Shown: piece after piece, positions 52,840-62,898 of the stretch
Layout: each line of letters begins with the position of its first letter
How positions within the stretch are numbered: position 1 is the first letter of the stretch
Source of the DNA: Chlorocebus sabaeus
Taxonomy: Eukaryota > Chordata > Mammalia > Primates > Cercopithecidae
Reading direction: 5' to 3'
Assembly: GCF_047675955.1 (NCBI RefSeq)
Contig: NC_132923.1
Coordinates: 93,617,137 to 93,681,136 of the forward strand
DNA length: 64,000 nucleotides
The notes under the pieces: generated by a model
Seen by the model: only the letters and a program-made list of their open reading frames with translations
Databases searched by the model: none
What the model was told of the DNA's origin: nothing
Translations under genes and position numbers: made by a program

Positions 52840-53457
52840 GACAACGGCAGCCGCCATTTTATTGCACATCAGCCACGAGCCCCGCCTTCCATGCACAATG
52901 ACATTTCATCCCCACAATCGATGAACACAACCATGATAGCCACGAACTCCCAACTCCTCCAGCTGCTAGTGCTCAACGGGGAAATCCCTGCCAGGTCTGT
53001 CTCATTGCAGAGCCCATATTCTTTCTGCCTGGCAGCAGTTACTCTCCTCAATGAGCAGGCACTGGTGCAGTCTTGGGTGGACACCAGTCACCCCTATGGA
53101 AATCTTTGATGGATGTTACAGGACAGGATTGGATTTGAGGGGTTTTGGAAATGGGGCTCAAGAGTCTTCATCATGAGGCGTTTCTGAGTCTACTGACCTG
53201 AGATACAGACAGGAAGTTCCATGGACACAAACACCCAGTTCCAAGGAGGCACGCATTAACCTTCCCATGATGTGGATGTGTGGGAACTTCACATGGGCTG
53301 TTCATCACATTGCACCACTCTTCTGCAATCCACAGAAGAGCTGACCCAGCCTGGGGGCATACACGCACTCATGTATACTCAGCGTCCACATGCACTCACA
53401 CCCTGGCTCGGCTCTGGGGACACTGAGGCCGGTGTGGGAAGAAGGGCTCTGGCTCCA
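52840..53457 (-). other. TMEM125: TMEM125 3' untranslated region
   Basis: About 615 nt of unique, repeat-free sequence from the stop codon to just past the AATAAA at 52858-52863. The end position is inferred from that signal. Confidence 0.7.
52858..52863 (-). terminator. TMEM125: TMEM125 polyadenylation signal AATAAA
   Basis: Plus strand TTTATT gives AATAAA on the gene strand, in the context CAATAAAATGG, about 600 nt after the TMEM125 stop. Confidence 0.7.
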
Positions 53458-54117
53458 TCAGATGAGGCTGGCAATGCTGGATGTGGTCTCGTGACGCCGG
53501 CCAGCAGACAACTGTCCTGAGATGCTGAAGATGCTGCCATGGCCGCCATGGCCACTGTGGGTGGAGGAGGTGGGCATACAGATGGAGGGGCAGTGTCCGC
53601 TCACGCCCACTTGATACAGCAGCAGGCCCAGCAGCAAAAGTGAGCCAAAGGCAGCCAGAGCAATGCCCACAGACAGCATGGCGGCCAGCGGCCTAGCAGG
53701 GGCAGGGGCGGCGGCCAGCCCAGCCAGGGTCAGGCCGGTCACCAGCAGCATGAGGCCACTGAGCAGCACCACGAGGGCATCGGCCCCTCCACCACTGCGC
53801 AGGAGGGCCACATGGTGGGCCTGGCGGATGCAGTTCATGTCCTGCACGGCCGAGCTCATCAGCTGTTTCACCAGAACCAGCAGAGCCAGCAGACAGAGCA
53901 CAGTGCCTGTTGCTAGCCGCCATTCACCTGAGCGGCTGCTGGTGGTTGACAGCAGTGCCACGCCGCCCGCGCCACAGCCTGCCACGAGGCCCACCGCCAC
54001 GACAAAGCAGAGCGCTGAGCGCCGTGGCTGCTGGGACCACCACAGCTCCACCTGCTCTGCCAGCATGTCTGGGGGCAGCCCCCGGCCCCTTGGGGCTTGA
54101 GCCTCCTGTTCAGACAT
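53458..54117 (-). CDS. TMEM125: TMEM125, four-pass transmembrane protein
   Basis: One uninterrupted coding exon of 219 codons plus stop, matching the length I know for human TMEM125. The N-terminal cytosolic segment reads M-S-E-Q-E-A-Q-A-P-R. Four hydrophobic helices lie at about 36-56, 69-86, 114-136 and 144-168, followed by a Ser/His/Gly-rich tail ending S-S-I-A-S-L-I. The ATG has G at -3. The molecular function is not established; I infer only a multipass membrane protein. The 5' UTR is probably spliced, since an acceptor-like CTCCAG lies about 60 nt upstream (near 54180). The frame is intact. Confidence 0.96.
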   Translation of the reverse strand: MSEQEAQAPRGRGLPPDMLAEQVELWWSQQPRRSALCFVVAVGLVAGCGAGGVALLSTTSSRSGEWRLATGTVLCLLALLVLVKQLMSSAVQDMNCIRQAHHVALLRSGGGADALVVLLSGLMLLVTGLTLAGLAAAPAPARPLAAMLSVGIALAAFGSLLLLGLLLYQVGVSGHCPSICMPTSSTHSGHGGHGSIFSISGQLSAGRRHETTSSIASLI

Positions 54118-54721
54118 GGCTTGGTCAGGCAGGGGTCAGGGTAGGTCAACGTCAGGGGTCAGAGGGTGCAGATCACAGCCTGGAGCACCCGCCACCTGCT
54201 TGGCAGCTACAGGCCCAGAGTCCCATTCCTCTCACAGTCCAGGATATAGTCACCCTCACCTGTAGGGGAAGAATCACAGTCTTACCTTCCCAGCCCACCT
54301 GTCCCCCATGGTCCCACCTGGGGAGCCTTGGGGATGACCCCTGAGAGTCCACCCCCGTGTCCTCCCAAATCTCCCCTGGGAAAGCCCCCTCTGCAGCACT
54401 GTCCCTTGGAAATGGCTCTCCAATGAACCCAGGAGAGTATCCTGCCCATACAGTACCCCCCAAAACCCTCCAGGGAATCCCCTCACCCAGGCCCTGACCT
54501 CTCTGCCTCTGGTTCTCTCAGTCGCTGGTCCCATCCCGGCTGGCTGAGGGAGCTGGTGCCACGGTGGACGATGGGACGAACAGCCAGAGATAAAGCCTCA
54601 TTCAGGATCCTACTCACATGGCCTCAGCTGTCACCACTGGTTCCTGGGGGGGAGCTGTGGGGATGGAGGGGGTGCTTATGACTTAACCCTTCTGGAACCA
54701 GAAGCCTGACTGACCTTGATA

Positions 54722-55029
54722 CTTTTTTTTTTTTTTTTTTTGAGATGGAGTCTCGCTCTGTCACCCAGGCTGGAGCGCAGTGGCCGGACTTTAGCTCACT
54801 GCAAGCTCTGCCTCCCGGGTTTACGCCATTCTCCTGCCTCAGCCTCCTGAGTAGCTGGGACTACAGGCGCCCGCCACCGCGCCTGGCTAGTTTTTTTTTG
54901 TATTTTTTTTTAGTAGAGACAGGGTTTCACCATGTTAGCCAGGATGGTCTCGATCTCCTGACCTCGTAATCCGCCCGTCTCGGCCTCTCAAAGTGCTGGG
55001 ATTACAGGCTTGAGCCACTGCGCCCGGCC
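54722..55029 (-). mobile_element. Young AluY, Old World monkey type
   Basis: Reverse near-consensus copy with ggcttgagccactg at its end and gatact target duplication; lies in the presumed TMEM125 5' gene region. Confidence 0.85.
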
Positions 55030-55184
55030 CGATACTTCTCTTTTAGGGCTGTGTCTCCTCCTCCTCTGTGGGTTAGGACCAGACCCCTAACACCCTCCCT
55101 CCCCTAACATCCCATCCAATCCCACAGCCATGAGTTTGGTGTTATAAGCTGCCGGTTCCCACATTCCTCTCTCCAACCTACATC

Positions 55185-55510
55185 TCCCTCCTGAGTCACT
55201 TGTCACTTTGATGTCCCTGTGATGCAACAGGTCCCAACCCAAGCTCGTTATCTTACTCCAACCTGCTCCTCCTGCGTTCCTCCCTTCAGGCATGCCATCA
55301 CCGCCCTCTCGGCCAGCTCCTCCTCCCTCTGCAGTATCTAATCCACATCCTGTCCCCAGGGCTCCACCTCTAAACACTTCTTTAGCCAGTTCCCTGCTCT
55401 TGTATTCACAGCTCCCACCTCCACCTCCTCACTGGTCTTTCTGCTCCCCTTGCTCTTCTCCACACTCGCCATTCCCTCATGCCATCCTCCTCCACGATTT
55501 CTCTTAAGTG
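55185..55510 (+). mobile_element. LINE-2 fragment
   Basis: Pyrimidine-rich LINE-2-like stretch (gcgttcctcccttcaggcat ... cactggtctttctgctcccc). Confidence 0.5.
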
Positions 55511-55809
55511 GAGCAAAGGAAAAAAGAGGGCTCTGGATTTGAACCCCAGCTCCAGTCCTTCCCCCCGGTAGGAGCATGGCCAGGCACCTAACAGTGGTTG
55601 CTGATTTAACGTGTCTTCCAGAGGACAGCATGTCTCACACTGGGCAAAAATAAAGCACATGAGGTCCCTGCCCTCAAGGAGCCCCAGTCTGCAGCAGGAG
55701 ACAGAGACAGAAGCAAGCAGGCTGATGCCTGTGCTACGTGTGGGTGGGGGTTCGTCAGTCCAGAGCACTGCAGAGCCCAGGAGAGGGGTCTAGGGGAGGC
55801 GCCAGGAAG

Positions 55810-55970
55810 CCTGAGTGGTTCATCTCTTACAGCCTCAGTCTCCTTATCTGAAAAGTGAGGACAATAACATTTATCTTGAGGGGTGGGGATGAGCCACCTG
55901 ACATCTTCGTTTCAGATTTCCAACGGGGCCTAGAGCCTGCACAGATGCTCAAAGCGTGCTTTTTGAATAC
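55810..55970 (+). mobile_element. MIR fragment
   Basis: cctcagtctccttatctgaa and gtgaggacaataacattt are sense MIR. Confidence 0.65.
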
Positions 55971-56356
55971 ATGAAAATGATGTTACCCCTCCAAAGCAGA
56001 ACAGGGCAGAAGATGTAGGTCCTGGGTCATTCTGGGAATATTACTATGTGGCCGTACACAGGTTACATCCTGACAAGGTATCTGTCCTCCCGGAGACTCC
56101 TCTGCAGAGGCTGACCCCTACCCCCCAGGTGGGCAGGGGCTGGTGCCAATGCCTCCAAGGAAGTGGGGGAGGTGGGCGTGGCCGTGGAGTCTGTCCCAGC
56201 ATTCCCCTGGGCTGTGACTTCACTGGTCTGAAAGTGCTTGCAGAGGTGTGCTGAGACAGCGGGGGCCAGGCTGGGGGCAGGGTGGAGGTTCTCAGGGGAA
56301 AAGCGAGTGGGAGAACGTAGGGGTGGTGGGGTGTGGGGGGACAATGGGTAACTCAC

Positions 56357-56650
56357 GAGAAGCCTGGACATGCTGGATCCCATCCGAGAAGGCAGGGCTG
56401 AGCAGGTGGGGCACTCTAGCTCGGTTTCCGGGGAGACACTTCACCTGCCTAACCTGCACTCAGGTGAGCCTGCGGGGAGGAGGATGAACAGGTGTCGTTT
56501 CCAGGGCAGGGCCTGAGCCGATTGGCTGACGTGGCACTGCTCCTTCTGCTGGGCAGAGGCATTCCTGGGAAGGGAGGCGCTTCTGTCTGCTGCTGTGAAG
56601 GCTGGGAACACAATTCGCCGACCTGGGCAGCAGGAGGAATGTTGTCTATC
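56357..56650 (-). promoter_or_regulatory. TMEM125: Candidate TMEM125 first exon and promoter
   Basis: On the minus strand the sequence reads ...CTTCTC then GTGAGT at 56356-56351, a good donor preceded by GC-rich unique sequence. It would give a gene of about 4 kb. Inferred only from splice signal and composition. Confidence 0.3.
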
Positions 56651-56689
56651 TGCCCCAGAGTCTGGGCGCCAACCCGTTCCCCAGCTCCC

Positions 56690-57080
56690 ACCTGATTTAA
56701 CTTTAGCTCCAGCTTCAAAACCACCCCCCAACTCCAGCTGCAGCTGCAAACCCTAGCTAGAACTCCCAGCTTCCACCCCTGCCCCAGCTCCTGCCACACA
56801 TCTCAGCCCCAACCCCCAGCCCCATTTCCAAATTCAATTCCAGTTCCAACTCCAAATCCAACCTCAAATCCGGCTAGAAATCTCAGCTCCCAACTCCTAA
56901 CTCCAACTCAAATTCTGGACTAAGGTCCTAGATCCCAACCTCATGCTCAGCCCGAACCTCGACTCCTGTTCCTGAATCCAGCCCCCAAACTCAACGCCAG
57001 CCTCAAACCCAGCTTTAGTCCCAGATTCCAACACCAGCAGACCGCAAACACAGCCCCAGTACCTCCATTCCTTGGCCCTA
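56690..57080. repeat. Degenerate short-period (about 6-bp) repeat
   Basis: Nearly 400 bases built from aactcc, ccagct, ccaaat and ccccag words with very few G on the plus strand. Reads like a decayed hexamer array. Confidence 0.7.
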
Positions 57081-57239
57081 GGCTGGAGCCTCCAAAAGCC
57101 CTTCGCTCATTCTCCCTCCAACGCCTGACTTGCCCCACAGACTGGATCCTACTGGGGAAGCAGGATTTGAGTGAACAGGGAGGAGGGGTGAAGGCCTTTC
57201 AGGTGGGAGACAGGAGCTCCCAGAATAAACACTTCAGAA

Positions 57240-57480
57240 TAAATGCCACACTCCTTCACAAGGCTCATAAAGCCTCTGCCACATGCACCAGGTCAGTCAT
57301 TTGCCACTGGCACCCTGCCCTCCTCTCTGGCCTTCCAGTTTTTGAACTCAAGAGTTCTCTCTTGCCTGGGATATTCGCCACTCCCCAGCCTCAGTCTGAC
57401 CGACTTGCATTCTTCAACTGAGATGCCACCTCCTCCAGGAAGCCCTCCCTGATTTGCAGGCTGGTTTAGGTGCCTCTTGC
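57240..57480 (+). mobile_element. LINE-2 3' fragment
   Basis: ttgcctgggatattcgccac and aggaagccctccctgatttg match LINE-2. Confidence 0.7.
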
Positions 57481-57517
57481 GTGCACCCATGGTCCCTGTG
57501 CTTCCCCAACTACTACT

Positions 57518-57821
57518 CTTTTTTTTTTTTTTTTTTTTTGAGACGGAGTCTTGCTCTGTGCCCCAGGCTGGAGTGCAGTGGCGCGATCTCGGCTCACTGC
57601 AAGCTCCGCCTCCCGGGTTCACGCCATTCTCCTGCCTCAGCCTCCCGAGTAGCTGGGACTACAGGCGCCCGCCACCTCGCCCGGCTAATTTTCTTGTATT
57701 TTTAGTGGAGACGGGGTTTCAACATGTTAGCCAGGATGGTCTCGATCTCCTGACCTCGTGATCCGCCCGCCTCGGCCTCCCAAAGTGCTGGGATTACAGG
57801 CTTGAGCCACCGCGCCCGGCC
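57518..57821 (-). mobile_element. Young AluY, Old World monkey type
   Basis: Near-consensus copy with gcccgccacctcgcccggct and ggcttgagccaccgcg, and an intact 16-17-bp target duplication ccccaactactactctt. Confidence 0.9.
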
Positions 57822-58019
57822 CCAACTACTACTCTTACTGCAATGTGCTTAACTGCCTATTATGCATTTACCTGTCATCCCCTGCTAGATGTGTGGTCCC
57901 CAGTAAGTACAGGGACAGTGTGTCTTTTACTAATCATCATGACCTCAGTAGCTAGTATGTAGGAAATAATCAATACATATTTGTTGAATGACTGATTAGC
58001 AGACTAAATGATAGCGTGA

Positions 58020-58205
58020 ACTGACAGCTGTGGGGGTTTTGAGCAGGAAGCATGTGAGATGAAGCTGGAAAGACAAGTTTGGCTCAGGTTGTTCAGGGTC
58101 TTGAAGGCCCATAGTGAGGCACTTGGACTGTGTAAGGGGCCCATGAAGGGTTCTGAAGTTTAACAGGGACACAGTCGGAGCTTCTAATAGGCAAATCTGG
58201 CACCA
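58020..58205 (-). mobile_element. LINE-2 fragment (antisense)
   Basis: gttcagggtcttgaaggccc is diagnostic antisense LINE-2; followed by a short (CA)n at 58204-58217. Confidence 0.7.
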
Positions 58206-58490
58206 CACACACACACACCACCCTCCGGACTGGTGAAAGGCAGGCTGACTGGAGCTGGTGTAGGCTGTCCCTCATCTCCTGGACCAGCCCCTGTGGTGTC
58301 TCTTGCTGTTTTCTCCTCATGTGTGTGAACTAGAAAAGAAAAACAAGATCACACTTGTCTTGTCATTATCAGTTCACAAAATAATTGTACTTAGCCCGCT
58401 TTTGCCATCTCTTTGCTTTGTTCCGTGGAGGTGACTGGAGGCCAGTCATAATTCTAGAACAGCCCTGTCCACTAGAAATATAGCCTGAGC

Positions 58491-58788
58491 TGCCAGGCAC
58501 AGTGGCTCACGCCTGTAATCCCAGCACTTTGGGAGGCTGAGGTGGGTGGATCACGAGGTCAGGAGTTCAAGACCAGCCTGGCCAACATGGTGAAACCCTG
58601 TCTCTGCTAAAAACACAAAAATTAGCCAGGCATGGTGGTGGGTGCCTGTAGTCCCAGCTACTCAGGAGGCTGAGGCAGGAGAATCGCTTGAACCCAGGAG
58701 GCAGAGGTTGCAGTGGGGCGAGATTATGACACTGCACTCCAACCTGGGTGACAGAGCAAGACTCCATCTCGGTGGGGTGGGGGGAGAA
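58491..58788 (+). mobile_element. AluS SINE
   Basis: Forward copy with agaaatatag duplicated at both ends. Confidence 0.9.
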
Positions 58789-58965
58789 AAAGAAATATAG
58801 TGTGAGCCACAGATATAATTTAAACATTTCTAATAGCTGCATTCAAAAATGAAAAAGAAACTCATACGATTAATACATTGAAATTAATATATTTTAATTG
58901 CAAAACACATTTTAATATATGTTATTGATGAGCTATTTTACAGTTTTATTTTGTACAAGGTATTT

Positions 58966-59088
58966 TATTTTTATTTTTAAAAATAGAGATGGGGGTCTCG
59001 CTGTGTTGTCCAGGCTGTTCTCAAACTCCTGGGTTCAAGCGATCCTCCTGCCTCGGCTTCCCAAAGTGCTGAGATTACAGGCATGAAA
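58966..59088 (-). mobile_element. Partial old Alu
   Basis: Right-arm reverse fragment (gagatgggggtctcgctgtg ... attacaggcatga). Confidence 0.75.
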
Positions 59089-59959
59089 AAAGTCTTGAAA
59101 ATCTGTGGGTATTATTTTACACTTACAGTGCATCTCATTTATCCCAGCCACATTGCAAATGCCCAGGCACCACATCTGTCATGTGGCTGTGTCCTTACTG
59201 GATGGCATGGCTCTAGATGTCCTTCCCCTCAGAGAAAGTTCAGGGCAGGCTGGATCAGGAGGATGGTTGGGCAGAACAGTGGTGTGCTATTGCAGGTGTT
59301 CATCCTGTCACTTTGCAAAGCATTATAAAGGCATTCCCTTTATAATAAAGGGGCTTGACTCAGAGGAGCAGGGGAGCCAGAGGCCCAATAGGGCTTGCTG
59401 GCTGCAGATTCCTCTTGTACACATCTGACATTTATTTACCCACCCTGGTCCCCAGGAGGGTCCAGTCCCAGTCAGACCCATGGGCCAGCTGTCCCAGGCA
59501 GAGCTGCAGCAGGGGACCCATGAAATTTTCCTTCTTTTTCCCTTTCCCTTGGGGGTTTGAAGGGAACTTTTTGGATGGGAGAAACAAAGCCTAAAAGCTT
59601 CGTTGGTTTAAACACTGATTGGGCACGGCTCTATTCTAGTTCTGGGTCTTATCAAGTAACTTGGAGTCAAGTGGAAAGGCAGGCTTTTCACAGGGCTGTT
59701 GAACTCTATCAAAACAGAGGTTGCTGGGGTAATTCAGGCTGGTGACGGTGAAGGTCAGCAGGAGGAGGCAGCCGTGGGCACAGAGCGGAAGTTGCGGACG
59801 AACCACCCACAGACCCACAAGAAGGTGGCGAATGGGAGTACTTGGGGGAGAACGCAGAGGCTGCGGGGCTGTCTCCCAGCTTCTATGTTTCCACCACAGG
59901 CTGTTCTCAACCCAGTGGCCCCAGTGATCCAGTTAGGAGGTGCAGACTCCCTCCAGTGG
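59089..59959. other. Unique intergenic spacer
   Basis: No repeat or gene recognised; overlapping short frames look random. Confidence 0.4.
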
Positions 59960-60322
59960 CCCGCAGCTCCATCTGCCTGGAATGCTTCCGATCCACATGA
60001 CTCCCTCCCTCCCTCCTTCAGGAATGTTCTCAAATGGCATCTTCTCAGGGAGACCTCTTGGTCACCTTGTCTCAAATTGCAACCTCCCCAGTACTTCCTA
60101 TCCCCTGTCCTTATGTCTTTTATTTCCTTATGTTTCTCCTTAGCATGATCACTCTGACATGCTATATATCTTTCTTATCAAATGGGAATTTTGTCTCCTA
60201 GATAGTAAGCTTCCTGAAGGAAAGGATTTGTGTCTGTTTACTGTCCTATCTCTACCTCCTGGAATAGGACTGGCATAGAGTAGGTGCTCAATAAACATTT
60301 GTTGAATGAATGAATGAATAGT
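59960..60322 (+). mobile_element. LINE-2 3' terminus
   Basis: ctgcctggaatgcttccgat to the LINE-2 end gtaggtgctcaataaacatt and (gaat)n. Confidence 0.9.
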
Positions 60323-60324
60323 GG

Positions 60325-60490
60325 AAAGAACACTGGATTTGGAGCTAGATTGATCTTGAAGGTTCAAGCCCCAGCTCTAGCTATGTAACCGGAGAAAAAC
60401 TGCTTAACCTCCATGTGTCTCTTTCATTTGTAAGATGCAGATGACATAACTTACTTTATATAGTTGTAGGAGGATTAAATAATATAATTA
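60325..60490 (+). mobile_element. MIR SINE
   Basis: ctggatttggagctagattg, aactgcttaacctccatgtg: sense MIR directly after the LINE-2. Confidence 0.75.
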
Positions 60491-60492
60491 AT

Positions 60493-60803
60493 CTGGGCAC
60501 GGTGGCTGGCACCTATAATCCCAACACTTTGGGAGGCTGAGGTGGGCAGATCACTTGAGGTCAGGAGTTCAAGACCAGCCTGGGCAACATGGTGAAACCC
60601 CGTCTCTACTAAAAACGCAAAAAATTTGCCAGGTGTGGTGGCGGGCGCCTGTAGTCCCAGCTACTTGGGAGGCTGAGGCAGGTAATTGCTTGAACCCAGG
60701 AGGTGGAGGTTGCAGTGAGCCGAGATCCTGCCACTGCACTCCAGCCTGGGCAACAGAGCAAGACTCCGTCTCAAAAAAAGAAAAAGAAAAAGAAAAAAAA
60801 GAA
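60493..60803 (+). mobile_element. AluS SINE
   Basis: Forward full-length copy with (AAAAAG)n tail. Confidence 0.9.
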
Positions 60804-61157
60804 TGAATCTATTCAGCATCCATTGATCATATCCTTCCTGCGGCCCAGGTGTTGTGCAGGTGCTGGAGATACCGTGGTGAGTGGAGAGGCACTGTTCTTG
60901 CCATCCTGAGGGTGGTCTCAGGGGACAATGGGTATAAGGCATAGCACCTACAGGCTTCCAGTGTCTCCAGGCACCCACTCCCTTCTTAGTGAGTGATAGT
61001 TCCCCGAGATAGACATCTTTTGGAGTATTGGTCCCATTCACCATGACCATCCTCACTGCAAGGAAGAATCCCAACGACCAGACTATGTTTTGTGACCCAC
61101 CACTGCAGCTACAGTTGATTAGATAGAGCCTCAGACTCTAGCTAGGCACCCAGATAG

Positions 61158-61510
61158 GTGAGTGTCCTTTGTGGGTCCAGACAGCAGGATCTGCTCCTCC
61201 CAATTTGGGAAATTTTAAAAGGAATTTCCATTTGTAGATGGAACAAGCCCAACTGACTGAGAGGGAAGCGCTGCGACTGTTTCAGTGCGGACACTCTTGG
61301 GGACTTGTTTGTTCTTGTGTGTTATGTCCCGGCAAGTGAGCATCTTTTTTGGGTACCAGATGGCGGGGTCAGCTCCTCTCAATTTGGGAAATTCCTTAAG
61401 GAATTCCCATTTGCTGGTTGATCAAGCCCAAACACAGAAGAGAGAGGAAGTACCCTGACTGTTTCAGTTTGGACACTCTAGAGGCTTGTGTGTTGCTGCA
61501 GTAGTTGGAT
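61158..61510. repeat. Diverged 179-bp tandem duplication
   Basis: Two copies share caatttgggaaatt (61201 and 61380), followed in each by a ggaatt(t/c)cc(c)atttg block, a caagccca word, a gactgtttcagt word and ggacactct, in the same order. Confidence 0.85.
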
Positions 61511-62044
61511 AGTGTTCTGGTGATTGTGTGTGTTTGATACAGTCATGAGGAATTAGAATTCAATTTGATATTCTTTTGCAATACTGTTTGGCCCCAATCT
61601 TGTTTGGAATCTGGAGTTGGCTGTTGAATGGGAAAGTGGGATGGAGTTGCATGTATCCAGGCTTTTGTGCTGCTGTTGTAAGCAGAGTCGGGCCTGGTTA
61701 ATATGTGATGTTTTCCTATGGTGCTGTTTAGCCCCAGTGTTCTTTGGAGTCTCGGGAGGTTTGGCCCTTAAAAATCAAACTGCCATGAAAACTGCTTTAC
61801 CCAAAATTTTGGCTCGTAGCCTTTGTTGGATTACCTGTCAGGGCAAACAAAGCGTAACCATGTAAAGCTGGTGAGTTTGTATTGCTATGGCATGGGTGAA
61901 GTTTCAAGGTAAAAGCTATTGGATTTTCGCTTGTTTATGTGTCTGCATACCTAGATGTGTTTATTTGTATGTACACTTGCTGTTATATGTTGTGTTGGCT
62001 TATAAGAGTGCTCATAAATTAAGTAAATAAGTCTAAGCAATTTT

Positions 62045-62345
62045 CTTTTTTTTTTTTTTTTTTTGAGATGGAGTCTTGCTCTGTTGCCCAGGCTGGAGTG
62101 CAGTGACGCGATCTCGGCTCACTGCAAGCTCCGCCTCCCGCATTCACGCCATTCTCCTGCCTCAGCCTCCGGAGTAGCTGGGACTACAGGTGCCCACCAC
62201 CACGCCCAGCTAATTTTTTGTATTTTTAGTACAGATGGGGTTTCACCGTGTTAGCCAGGATGGTCTGGATCTCCTGACCTTGTGATCCTCCTGTCTCGGC
62301 CTCCCAAAGTGCTGGGATTACAGGCGTGAGCCACCGCACCCAGTC
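62045..62345 (-). mobile_element. AluY-like SINE
   Basis: Full-length reverse copy; aagca(a/g)ttttc flanks both sides. Confidence 0.9.
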
Positions 62346-62552
62346 GAAGCAGTTTTCAAGTTCACATGACTTAAGTAAATCTTTACTAAACAAACTGGTT
62401 TTAAAATTATTGGTAAAATGAAAATATAAATGTCTTCAGAATTGTCAGCATACATTTCTGTCTGGATTTTATATGTGTCACCATGCTTGGCCCTTAACTT
62501 GGAGGCTCTAAAGTGAGCACCTGAAGTTCACTGGCTATGAAAAAACTGGTTA

Positions 62553-62898
62553 GGCTGGGTGTGGTGGCTTATGCCTGTAATCCCAGTACTTTGGGAGGCC
62601 AAAGCAGGCAGATCACTTGAGATCAGGAGTTTGAGACCAGCCTGGCCAACGTGGTGAAACCCCATCTCTACTAAAAATACAAATTAGCTGGGTGCGCTGG
62701 TGCACATCTGTAATCCCAGCTACTTGGGAAGCTGAGGCAGGAGAATTGCTTGAACCCAGGAGGCAGAGGCTGCAGTGAGTTGAGACTGCACCACTGCACT
62801 CCAGCCTGGGTGATAGGGTGAAACACTGTCTCAAACAAACAAACAAACCAAAAAAAAAAAAAAAAAAGAAAAAAGAAAGAAAAAGAAAAAAGAAAAAA
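62553..62898 (+). mobile_element. AluS SINE with long composite A-tail
   Basis: Forward copy with target duplication gaaaaaactggtta on both sides and an expanded (AAAC)n(AAAAG)n tail. Confidence 0.92.

Noticed and set aside
53663..54344. Two plus-strand frames of about 145 codons over TMEM125
   Set aside because: Antisense shadows of the GC-rich TMEM125 coding exon, which has clear membrane-protein features.
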